Position numbers and translations under genes: made by a program. The notes below the pieces were generated by a model. That model saw only the letters and a program-made list of their open reading frames with translations. It was not told where the DNA came from and made no database searches. A DNA stretch of 64,000 nt from Marsupella aquatica (Eukaryota > Marchantiophyta), in NCBI GenBank assembly GCA_973895155.1, contig OZ316899.1:15686001-15750000 (forward strand), read 5' to 3'. Positions 31,223 to 40,029 of the stretch are shown one piece after another (the first letter of the stretch is position 1; each line of letters opens with the position of its first letter).

Positions 31223-31343
31223 GGTTATTTTCTCCATACACGTCAAAACAAGTAGTACAAGAAATTGAAGCCAATATGTAGTTAGAATTCAGTATTAAAC
31301 ATTGAAATTGTATTTCAGGCCTGTTCTACATATTTATGTTGCC

Positions 31344-31356
31344 AGCGCCGGGCGCT
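31344..31356. repeat. Palindrome copy 15, AGCGCCGGGCGCT, intronic
   Basis: Perfect arms, centre G, extended by CC and GG. It lies in the same intron, 42 bp before the acceptor. Confidence 0.95.
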
Positions 31357-33034
31357 GGTAATAGAATACTACTTACGGTTGACATTTTTGTATGGCAGAG
31401 CAAAAGCGCTGAGGAAGGTGCCTTGATCCCCAACTGTACAGGGTCAGAATCAAGGCATGCGTCCATGAAAGCCTCGGCTACAAAGAAAAAGGTCGGTCTT
31501 TATGAAGCTTGCGAAGTTGACCAAAACCGTGCTCTGTCTCAAGTTGTCGGATACAGTGCATACCGTAAAGGCTTGAACCGGGGGAAGGGGCCAACTATAT
31601 GGGAATTGGCGTTCCGTTCCGCCGATCAAGCAGGTTCGCCAAGATTGTTTGAAGAAGCGACTAATATGCTTCTATCTAACGCAGCAGAATTTGATTTGGA
31701 AAGAAGTACTCCCCTGAATGGAGATATAATGACGAAGTCAACGAAGAGGAAGGGACATGCAACTGGGACTGTCTCTCCACAAGATTCCCATCGGCATGAC
31801 ACCGTTCTAATAACCACACCAAATACTCGTGGTTTGAAAAGGAAGAACCTGAACAGAACTGACTTTTCTTCTATTCCCTCAAGTTCTGATCATCCTGTCA
31901 CAAAGGTGGTGAATCTCTCAGGTATGGTCACATCAGAGAGTGATACTGATTCACTGGACTATACTCCTCAAACAACCCGAACAACAAGATCCTCAAAACC
32001 TCCGCTCAGTGCCCCAGCAACACTTCAGAATCAACTTCCACGCACGATTGTGCTAGAGAAGGATGTCCCTCCGGGCCAGTGGCAGTTGCGACGGACATCG
32101 AAGTATGGAGCAGGTCCGCAATGCAATGGTACACTGAATGGGAGTTCGGATCGCGATGAGTGTCGAAATCGTATCAAGAAGGTTGGCTTCCATTCGTCTG
32201 AAGGTGTTGTCGGAATTGTCGTGAAGGGCCATCGTCTCTTCAGGGGCGAACCCATCTCCGAAATGATTTGGTTTTGCCCAAACCAAGCGTGTTACAAGAG
32301 TCATCCGCGTCGTGGTGTTCAGAAGCTTCCTCCTTTTCCTGACATTTTGCCTGTTCTGAAGGGTACGAGCCTGTCTCCTTCTGAAATTACATTCCTGGAA
32401 GAGCAAGGACTTGTATTAGCGCGAACAACAGGATTGAGTCGATCTGCGCCATCTGCTTTTGACCTCAGGATAAATGTTAACGTGTTCCCAAAAACAATAA
32501 GGTTTTTGGAGCCGAATCTCCGACTTGGTAGTCGGAATGGGAGGAACTCAAGGCCTCGGTCTAATCTCACTGTGGGTCACACGAAGCGAATGGAGTCTGC
32601 ACGACAAGAAGTGATGAGTTTGGATGGGGAATGGAATGTTCAGACCGGAAATGCTTTTGGAAAGCAATTTTGAATTCGAACCCATGAGAACCATCGATCA
32701 CCAAGCACATACTTCGTCCAAATCTGTATCTTCCCCGCTTGCTCTTGTGAAGACTTCTTCCTCCGACATTCGCGTGGCAAGTCGTACATGCCTTGCAAAC
32801 ATCTATACTGGGTGTACATAAATGTTTTCAAACTTGAGATTGAGGAGTCGACTCTTTGTAGCCAACCTATTTTGACTTTAGGCGAAGTCAGGCTTGTGCT
32901 GGAGAGGCAGAACTTGAATGGCTTATGAGAGAGATCGAAACTGCCCAATAGGTTGTCGTTCAATATAACGGTTATTCCCTATTTTGTCTTTTTCCAACGG
33001 ATATTTTAGTTGTTTTATTGAGACTTTGTTGGTT

Positions 33035-33047
33035 AGCGCCGGGCGCT
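33035..33047. repeat. Palindrome copy 16, AGCGCCGGGCGCT
   Basis: Perfect arms, centre G, about 110 bp downstream of the transposase stop. The rest of 32929-33530 is AT-rich and non-coding. Confidence 0.95.
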
Positions 33048-33530
33048 GGTTCTAGGAAACCGGATATTTCATTGCTTCATTATGTACGTGCATTGTGGAA
33101 GAATGACCTCTTGTTTTATTTAAAATGTGTAAGTTGATTAAATTGTCTACTGTCTTCAAAGCCTCGAGGATGTGATTTGTCATTTGTTTGTGACGTTACA
33201 AGGTCCATTTAATCAACTCCTTTAGATTGGGTTCATTTGGACTCCACGATTGACATGTGCTATGGTGGGTCCCACTCTAAGGGTCACTATTTGGCGATGA
33301 AAATAGATTGATTTGCATGAATGTTTCTTTAGGCACACTCCTAATACCATGTTTTTTATCTTCTACAATAAATTGTTGTGTCAATGGAGGATTGATAGTA
33401 CACTTCATCCATCGGATGGCACAAAATAATTGTTTGTTTTAAACTTTATTGCCCCCCGAAAAATTATGCCATTAGAGTGGTGGATATGCACCTTAGAGTG
33501 GTGGATATGCACGTTATGGTTCAGGTAAAA

Positions 33531-33643
33531 CTGGTGACAGGGACAAGCTTATTGGTAACAGGTACAATTTCCCTGTTAACAGAAAATAAACCCCTGGTAA
33601 CAGGTTTTCTGTTTTCTGTTTTCTGTCGTGGCTATCATACCCC
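33531..33643 (-). repeat. Right terminal inverted repeat and four 21-bp-spaced subterminal motifs
   Basis: Related 10-mers start at 33531 (CTGGTGACAG), 33552 (TTGGTAACAG), 33573 (CTGTTAACAG) and 33594 (CTGGTAACAG), precisely 21 bp apart. They are followed by three TTTTCTG units, CTGTCGT and the terminal CCCC. The reverse complement matches the left end with a short indel. Confidence 0.8.
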
Positions 33644-33650
33644 TACCTCG

Positions 33651-34088
33651 ACGCCAGGATCAAATGTCGAGCTCGTGCCAAAGGATGAGGATATCAGTGA
33701 CGGTGAGTGCGTCGCCTATGTTTTGTACTTTATGCGTTATGTACACTGGGTTGGAGCCGCTTTTGAAAGAATTGGCACTCTTTTTGCAGGGGTCACCCGC
33801 ACCATATGGAAATCGATGACTCCAAGGAAAATACGTTCCAGCCTGCAATGTGAGCCTGGAATGCATGATTTGTTGGTGGCAGGAAATCTGGTCAAGGCAT
33901 TTCAGTTGGAATGACCGCAGGTGGCGATTGCTGGAGTTACCAAATTTGTCCAAGCATTTGACCCAGACACCGACAGTTGCATGTTCCGGGGTGCATTGCT
34001 GAAATTTGACAAGGAAACAGTGTGAGCTGCATTCCATTTGCCCAATGGGCAATTTGGACATTTTTGAAATTCATGGGCTTCCAAGCAA
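33651..34088 (+). other. Right flank of the transposon, continuation of the interrupted ORF
   Basis: The frame TPGSNVELVPKDEDISDG runs from the insertion point to a GTGAGT donor-like site at 33703. A TTTTTGCAG acceptor-like site is near 33789. No domain is recognised. The left half of this ORF is at 22156-22350. Confidence 0.3.
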
Positions 34089-35846
34089 TTGGATGCCATG
34101 TTTAATGTGCCTTGTAACCACACAAACCCTTGGAGTTTGGACACCCTATCGGATGTGTTCAAGCATTGGCAGGAGCCTGTGAAGGTTGTAAACAAGCTAC
34201 TTCTTGGGAAAACAAAGCCCACCCAGGTAACCAGGAAGAACATGTGGGTGTACTGGGCTTCCTGGTGGAGTACAATCCCGGAAGAGGTTCGGGCCCAGGA
34301 TGTTGAATGTCCAACTTTGAAGCCAGACTGGGCTCATTTTGTGTGGGGCTGCTTGAAGGGTGAGATAGTGGCATTGAGGAAGCATTTGTCAGATGATAAG
34401 CTTCCGAGAATGAAACGGTATCCCTGTTACTGTGGCACGGCTGTAACGCGATTGCTCCTTCACAGTGGGTATTCCATGAGGGATCTACTTCAAAAACCCA
34501 GGAGTGCAAACGATAGTGAGACGCGCAGTAGGCAGAGTGCTAGTGAAGCAGAGAGGCGGGGCCAGAGCGACACAGAGGGCGATGTGTGGAAGCATGTGGA
34601 GACCGGGACGTCCCATGACGATGAGCATTCATACGGACATTTGTGTGGGGAAAGATCTGAGCATACCACGCAAAATATTCACTATGATCAGGCGGCCAGT
34701 TCGCCGTCAATGGGCAGCAGGATGCCAGACTGCATGCAAGTTGTCTATGATCAAATAAAACAAATTCAAGAATGCAGTGGAGTGTTTGCTTTCAAATTGA
34801 AGGAGCAACAAAGAAAGATTGCGGATTTTCAAAGCAATGTCGGACATGTGTTCGCGGAATGCAACTGGATGCTGAATAAAACTGCCGTGTTCTATGTCAG
34901 TGGCGGGAGCCCGCGCGTGGGTCTTCTATCGACCAAAGTTGCACAAAGGATGACGCCGGATGCAACTCTGCAATGTTCTGCACAAAATGCACATGTCGCA
35001 GCTGAGTCATTGGAATGCACCATGGAGCTTCATGAAATTGTTGTGTTTCATGACAGTCCCGGGGACCCGTGCGTGGCCTTACACAGAACAGATGCACATT
35101 GGACAACCAAAGCCTTGACCAAGGCCCGATTTAATAAGGCGTCGGATGCAACTCTTCAATGTTCTGCGCAAAACGCACATGTCGCAACTGAGTCATTGGA
35201 ATGCACCATGGAGCTTCATGAAACTGCTGTGTTTCATGATAGTCCCAAGGACCCGCGCGTGGCCTCACACAGGACAGATGCACACTGGACGACCGGAGCC
35301 TCGACCGAGGCCCAATTTAATAAGGCGCCGGATGCAACTCTACAATGTGCTACGCAAAACGCACATGTCGCAACTGAGTCGTTGGAATGCACCATGGAGC
35401 TTCATGAAACTGCTGTGTTTCATGACAGTCCCGAGGACCCGCGTGTGGCCTCACATAGAACAGATGCACACTGGACGGCAAGAGCCTCCACCGAGGCCCA
35501 ACTTAATAAGGCGCAGGAAGCAACTCTACAATGTTCTGTGCAAAATGCACATGTCGCAGCTGAGTCGTTGGAATGCACCATGGAGCTTCATGAAATTGCT
35601 ATGTTTCATGATAGTCCTGAGGACCCGCGCGTGGCCTTGCACAGGACTGACAGAGATTGTGAACCAGAACCCGATTTCCTACCATTGAGGTCAAATGCGG
35701 CTGATGATGGTATACCGGGAGGACCCGAAGAACTACAGTTGTCGGTTGAGACACCGGAGATAAGTGTTGCCACAAAAAAAGGACCCTCGACCAAAGCCTT
35801 AACGCAAGAATTTAGTAGGGCCCAGGAAGCAATTGGAGCCTTCTAG
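34089..35846 (+). CDS. Unknown 585-residue protein with in-frame 62-residue repeats
   Basis: The open frame begins at an ATG and runs without interruption. The first third has a compact Trp-rich region (KNMWVYWASWWSTIPEE, FVWGCLKGE) and a Cys pair (YPCYCG). It is followed by a polar Ser/Glu/Arg tract and then four and a half repeats of a 62-residue unit containing CTMELHE and VFHDSP. Each repeat is exactly 186 bp, so selection on the reading frame or recent expansion by whole codons is likely. No family is recognised. It lies upstream of another unknown ORF and the SNF2 pseudogene on the same strand and might be part of their gene, but no splice link was established. Confidence 0.45.
   Translation: MDAMFNVPCNHTNPWSLDTLSDVFKHWQEPVKVVNKLLLGKTKPTQVTRKNMWVYWASWWSTIPEEVRAQDVECPTLKPDWAHFVWGCLKGEIVALRKHLSDDKLPRMKRYPCYCGTAVTRLLLHSGYSMRDLLQKPRSANDSETRSRQSASEAERRGQSDTEGDVWKHVETGTSHDDEHSYGHLCGERSEHTTQNIHYDQAASSPSMGSRMPDCMQVVYDQIKQIQECSGVFAFKLKEQQRKIADFQSNVGHVFAECNWMLNKTAVFYVSGGSPRVGLLSTKVAQRMTPDATLQCSAQNAHVAAESLECTMELHEIVVFHDSPGDPCVALHRTDAHWTTKALTKARFNKASDATLQCSAQNAHVATESLECTMELHETAVFHDSPKDPRVASHRTDAHWTTGASTEAQFNKAPDATLQCATQNAHVATESLECTMELHETAVFHDSPEDPRVASHRTDAHWTARASTEAQLNKAQEATLQCSVQNAHVAAESLECTMELHEIAMFHDSPEDPRVALHRTDRDCEPEPDFLPLRSNAADDGIPGGPEELQLSVETPEISVATKKGPSTKALTQEFSRAQEAIGAF
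34959..35650 (+). repeat. Four tandem 186-bp coding repeats
   Basis: Units start at 34959, 35145, 35331 and 35517 (GATGCAACTCT, varied to GAAGCAACTCT in the last), with exact 186-bp spacing. A partial older unit precedes them from about 34877. Differences are scattered substitutions without indels. Confidence 0.95.
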
Positions 35847-35873
35847 CAACAATTTAGTAGGGCCCTCGAAGCA

Positions 35874-36659
35874 ATGGTGGAAAGTAGTGCACAAGAGCCA
35901 ATTCAGGAGGAGGCTTGTGCAGGAGATGAAGTTTTTGAGGCAGGTGTAGCAAGGCCAATTGTTGATTCTAGTCCGGCAATATCAATTGTGGAAGGAATGG
36001 AGGTTGATGACACTTGCGTTATACCGACGGGGCAGGTAGATCATCATCATAGTGAATTGACCCGGACTACGAGGCTCTACACTGCCAGAATTCAAAGTGA
36101 CTCTTACGTGGCACGAGGTGACTGTGACGTAGAGAATTGTGGAGTGGTTGGGAGCGGGCCACCACCACTTTGGAAGAGGGTGGAAGAAAGAGAAGAAGAA
36201 GTACGCACCCCCCCAAGGAGGAGGAGAAGGTTGGTGCATGTTGTAGGCCCGTGTGGGTCTCCATCCGCCAACTATGGAAGTACTCGACCCGCATCTGTTC
36301 AATTTGCACCACGCGTACTGGGGTCGACGATGTGTTTAGGCGGTGGCCAACCCACCCGATCTCCATCCAATCCCTTAGAAGGAAGTGTGACTCAAAGCAT
36401 GCCACGTCGTAGACAGGCATCTACTCAGGTTCCCCGTGCTGCAGCTAAAATTCCGATTGTGGATTTAACCTCCTCCGACAATGATGGTTCATCGGATGGT
36501 TCATCGGATGGTTCATCGGATGGTGCATTGGATGATTCATCGGAGCCGGAGATGCAGTATGACATAAAATGGCCAGATAATCCCGATTACAATGGGAAGG
36601 TGACTACTTCAGCCGAATGTGGCAAAGAACTCGTGGATATAGAATCAAATTACAAATGA
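35874..36659 (+). CDS. Unknown acidic, Ser/Asp-rich ORF upstream of the SNF2 pseudogene
   Basis: A 261-residue frame has a Glu/Val-rich start, a basic patch with RRRRL, and a C-terminal region with a repeated SSDG tetrapeptide encoded by three copies of ATGGTTCATCGG (from 36484). It is preceded by a frame-compatible TAG-terminated ORF, with only a short gap. Acidic disordered N-terminal regions are common in SNF2-family proteins, so this may be the 5' coding region of the pseudogene that begins about 100 bp downstream; that is inference. No domain is recognised. Confidence 0.35.
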   Translation: MVESSAQEPIQEEACAGDEVFEAGVARPIVDSSPAISIVEGMEVDDTCVIPTGQVDHHHSELTRTTRLYTARIQSDSYVARGDCDVENCGVVGSGPPPLWKRVEEREEEVRTPPRRRRRLVHVVGPCGSPSANYGSTRPASVQFAPRVLGSTMCLGGGQPTRSPSNPLEGSVTQSMPRRRQASTQVPRAAAKIPIVDLTSSDNDGSSDGSSDGSSDGALDDSSEPEMQYDIKWPDNPDYNGKVTTSAECGKELVDIESNYK

Positions 36660-36759
36660 TTGATTAGTTGGTTGTGTTGTTTGTGTTGAGGTTGCGTGTG
36701 TGTGTGACATGTTTGGGTTCGAGGCATTACGTTGAATTTTTTGAGGCCAAGCAACATTT

Positions 36760-39700
36760 ACCCATTTTGCCAGAAGCACATCGATGGGAGGGACCTGACT
36801 GCAAACAAGCAACCTCCCCAGGATACCATGACAGTTCACACTCCTTTGCATCAATGGCAAGCTCTAGCGTGGATGACTTACAGGGAGTCACGAACCGATT
36901 GTCCATTTGGGGGGATATTAGCGGATGACATGGTACGTTCATACATTCACAATTGCATGATCTGATGGCAACATGAATTCCGATTGGATGTCAGTGTTTG
37001 CTAACTCGATGTCCAAACCGTTTGCCTGTAGGGCATGGGCAAGACAATCGAGATCCTACAACTGATAGTGACAAATCGCCGGCCTTGGACAAAGAAATTC
37101 CGCGGGATTTTGATAGTATGCCCCACGAGTATTCTCAAGCAATGGAAAACAGAGATACAAACACGGACAACAGAGAAAGCAAAATTGTCTGTGCTGGTTT
37201 ACCACGGGAAATCGAGGACCAAAGATATTGCATCCATACAAAACCATGACGTAGTCCTTACGACGTACGGGATGGTGGCGCAGGAATCATAGATTACTAG
37301 TGACGGTGGTGGATTCATCCATCCAAAGGACATAAATCCACTCTTTGCTTCTCCGCCATGGTTCCAAGTAGTCCTGGACGAATGCCATCAAATTCGGAAT
37401 GTGGAAAGCATTGGTTCCAAAGCGTGCTACACCCTACAAAGTCGGAATAGATGGTGTGTGAGCGGCACACCTGTGCACAATTCCCACATGGATCTCTATT
37501 CCTACTTTAGGTTCCTCAGGTATATACCTCTTAGTCAGAAGGAGGATATCCAATCTCTGGCTAAAAAGGCTGATGATGGTGACAAGCCTGCAAGGAAGTC
37601 CATCTCCGAGCACTTGGCCCGCATTGCCCTCAGGAGGACAAAGGGTATGAACTTTCCCATACTTGTCAATCAATACTGCTTTCTACCCTAAACCATGTCT
37701 CCCGGATGCAGACTACGATATGGATTTGCATAAGTTGTTGCGTTCCAACCGGTGATGTGATGTGCCAAGTCATTATCTTTGTTCCCCCCCTGTCAGCTCA
37801 AGCAGGGCTTCTAATCCAATATTGTGTCACTCGATTTGCATGCGTAATGGAACTTTACACCAAAATGTGACTGTCAGCAGATAAACTGGATTGGCCCCCC
37901 CTGAGCGCACAGGTAGTTGAGGTCGGCTTCACGACCCCAGCAAAGCGCATTGCGTACAAAAACCTGGTGCAGAGTTCTAAAGACGATTGGAAGGTTTAAG
38001 CCCCTTCCTTCAGCTTCCTATGCCCAATTACTTACTCCTTGCACTAAAGCAAGTCAAAGCTGGTGTGATTGCAAATGAAACCGTGAACCCTGAACCCGTA
38101 TGTTGGCAGATGGTTTTGCCGAGGACTTCAATTTACTACATTTGTTCAGATGTTAGCATTACAATCTTTACCTTTGTAGTGGACTAATTTTCTTTACAAG
38201 ATGTGATAGGTGTGTAAATTATCCTCCTATGCTCTTTTGTCGATCTTCTATTCCTTTGCTTTGCGCGACTCTCAGCTTAGTTCAGTGGCTGATTATAAGC
38301 ACCTCTCCTTGCTCTGCACGACTCTCGCTTAGTTCAGAGGCTGACTTAAGGTGCCTCATGTTGTGTTGTCATTTGAGTCGTGTTTCTCAAGGTTTTAAAA
38401 GTTGTGCTATCTCTCCACCGTTCCTTTTGTTGCAGGCATATCGGGAAAAATGGAAGCTGGAACGTCCAACACTTTTTGGCTCGCATTCTTTGCCTAAGGC
38501 AAATGGCAGTGCATCCTTTGCTGCCAGGATTTCATGACCAGTACTTGGCAAAAAAAGCCGCACTAGAAGGAAAACCAATGCTGCCAAAGAACAAACGCGA
38601 TACATTGTTACAAATCCATTCTGCAGTCAGTTTTCAAACTTCGTGTGCTTTGTGCAAGGTACACAACTTTCTTTTTGAAACATTGAACCCGAAATAGTTT
38701 TTTTCTTTATTTGTAGCCGTAATGCATGGACAGTTCTGACTTGGTGAATCGTGGGTAGGGGTCGGCAACGGTGTCACAAACGCGAGTTTCCTACTGCGGT
38801 CATGTTTTTTGTGGTCATTGCGGCACTTACATGGACGAGGGCTGCAATTGCCCTGCGGTACATTGTACAAAAGTCATTAACTCCAAGGAGTTGTATACAT
38901 ACGACGAATTGAAGATCCCCATGGCCGGTACAAAGAAGCCGAGAAAGAGGGGTGTTACCCGAATATCAAGTTTCGCGGCAAACGCCCCATCCTCGTCAAA
39001 GTTTGATTGTCTGCTACAACTCCTATCAGATGTTCCTAGTCACAAAATGGAACAGAAAGAACAGGAAGAGAAGAGTATAGTATTTTCCCAATGGACATCT
39101 GCTTTGGACCTGTTACAGCCACACCTGGAGAAAGCTGGCATCCAGTACAGGAGGTTTGATGGGTCCATGGGCCACCACGGCGTGCCGTGGTGATGGAGGA
39201 GTTCAGGATGCGCCTGGAGGTGCGTACGTAGGGCAAGTACACCACCGTACTTCAGGTTTAGGGTTGTTCAAATTAACTATCGAACCAACTCAATTGACCG
39301 GCCTGTTTCTTACATGTTTCTTTGCCGTGCAGGTGAGCGTCATTCTAATGTCCTTGCTTTCTGGAGGTGTTGGGTTGAACATCGAATACGCCAATCGTGT
39401 TTTTTTCCTGGACTCTTGGTGGAATCCAGCAATGGAAGACCAGGCCGTTGGTCGAGCACATTGAATAGGACAGAAGAAAAAAGTGTACGTGACACGAATC
39501 ATTCTAGAGGACTCGGTTGAGGAGTCGGTTTTGGAGCTGCAGGTACGTACCGGTTTCTTAAGAAGCTTTCTTCAACAATATGCTAGCTTGTATACATAGT
39601 TTGCCAAAACCCTAAACCCTTCAAACTCTCTATATTATCGTCCCACTCTTTTGACTGTAGGATATGAAGCGTAACATGGCTCAACAGCTCTACGAAGGAG

Positions 39701-39780
39701 GTGGGGCCGCATTCAGACCTAGTACACAATTTGACGGCGATGTTTCGAGAGATATTGAGTACATATTTTGCCAGTCCCGC
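36760..39780 (+). pseudogene. SNF2-family DNA translocase with inserted RING finger (RAD5/RAD16/HLTF type), broken
   Basis: Motifs appear in order across several exons. The Q-like start LHQWQALAWM leads to GGILADDM, which joins GMGKTIEIL (Walker A) across a GTACGT...TGTAG intron (36933-37031). These are followed by ILIVCPTSILKQW, the DECH box in VVLDECHQIRN, and RWCVSGTPVHN. The RING finger is split, CALC (38640-38655) then YCGHVFCGHC (38790-38825), as in RAD5/RAD16-type proteins. The helicase C-terminal part includes KSIVFSQWTSALD, RRFDGSMG, LSGGVGLN and WWNPAMEDQAVGRAH. Lesions are TAG at 37290, a frameshift near 39176 (MGHHG where MxxxRR is expected) and TGA at 39462 replacing the Arg of the HRIGQ motif. 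These enzymes remodel chromatin or act in DNA repair; this copy cannot make a full product. Confidence 0.85.
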
Positions 39781-39789
39781 TAAGCACCG

Positions 39790-40025
39790 ACGGGCTTTGG
39801 AGTTAGTTGGCCGCGCATTCGCAATATGTACAAAATCATATCACTTGAACTGTAAAAGTTGTTGCTTGCACAATCAGGCCACAGATTCCCTGGGCTGTGT
39901 TGGTCTTATCGATGGTTCTTTGCTTCCCTTACCTAAACGTCCTTTTGCCCATGGGGAATGCTACAATGGGGAAAGAGTAGATACTCAGTCAATGTGTAGG
40001 TGGTCTGTGATCATAGGCGGTGGAC
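39790..40025 (+). pseudogene. PIF/Harbinger-like transposase fragment
   Basis: The stretch GCVGLIDGSLLPLPKRP followed by CYNGERVDTQSMCRWSV matches the region around the first catalytic Asp of PIF/Harbinger (DDE_4) transposases, where GxIDG and a later NRK-like motif occur. Only this segment is present; no second or third acidic block follows. It starts within the last SNF2 exon region, so an insertion into that pseudogene's 3' end is possible. Confidence 0.45.
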
Positions 40026-40029
40026 AATG

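Larger units (their letters stand above)
29188..32928 (+). pseudogene. Mutator-like transposase (zinc region, DDE, SWIM), two stops and a frameshift
   Basis: The ATG at 29188 has good context (CACCATG). The N-terminal region (to about 29750) is followed, after a frame change, by NKCPVCQLST and a Cys/His region ending in AIHIGEHNHPG, as in WRKY/GCM1/FLYWCH-type DNA-binding domains of transposases. DDE-like blocks follow: SFDVMQRVTTDWF, FMADNAQAGWNAVRNVF and DAFHFYQSFHRH, then IPNCTGSESRH with the likely Glu. An intron with GTAAGG and GGCAG borders (31163-31398) joins two exons in the same phase and holds palindromes 14 and 15. A C-terminal SWIM finger reads CSC at 32740 and CKH at 32794, the CxC...CxH pattern typical of MULE transposases. 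In-frame stops are TAG at 30584 and TGA at 32671; both could arise by C-to-T change. The frame resumes after each, and the natural stop is 32926-32928. Confidence 0.8.
22343..33650. mobile_element. 11.3-kb Mutator-like DNA transposon carrying ParB-like and methyltransferase-like genes
   Basis: A direct repeat, CTACCTCG or TACCTCG, flanks the element (22343-22350 and 33643-33650). The termini are inverted: the left reads GGGGAATTTACAAACGACAG and the right, reverse complemented, GGGGTATGATAGCCACGACAG. Both continue into AAACAG-rich subterminal DNA. Inside are a plus-strand transposase and three minus-strand genes, diverging from about 28.3-29.2 kb. The whole interval is marked by sixteen 13-bp palindromes found nowhere else intact in the window. 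The transposase architecture (zinc region, DDE, SWIM) supports the Mutator superfamily, whose target duplications are usually 8-11 bp. All genes except possibly the unknown ORF at 23060-23521 carry stops or frameshifts, so this copy is probably no longer autonomous. Confidence 0.8.

Noticed and set aside
22789-33047. Palindromes as rho-independent terminators or bacterial operators
   Set aside because: The context is eukaryotic with introns, no T-tracts follow, and several copies lie in introns or promoter gaps.
22343-33650. Assignment of the element to the KDZ or hAT superfamily because of the 7-8 bp target duplication
   Set aside because: The C-terminal SWIM finger and GCM1/WRKY-like region fit Mutator better; no hAT RW motif or KDZ cysteine domains were seen.
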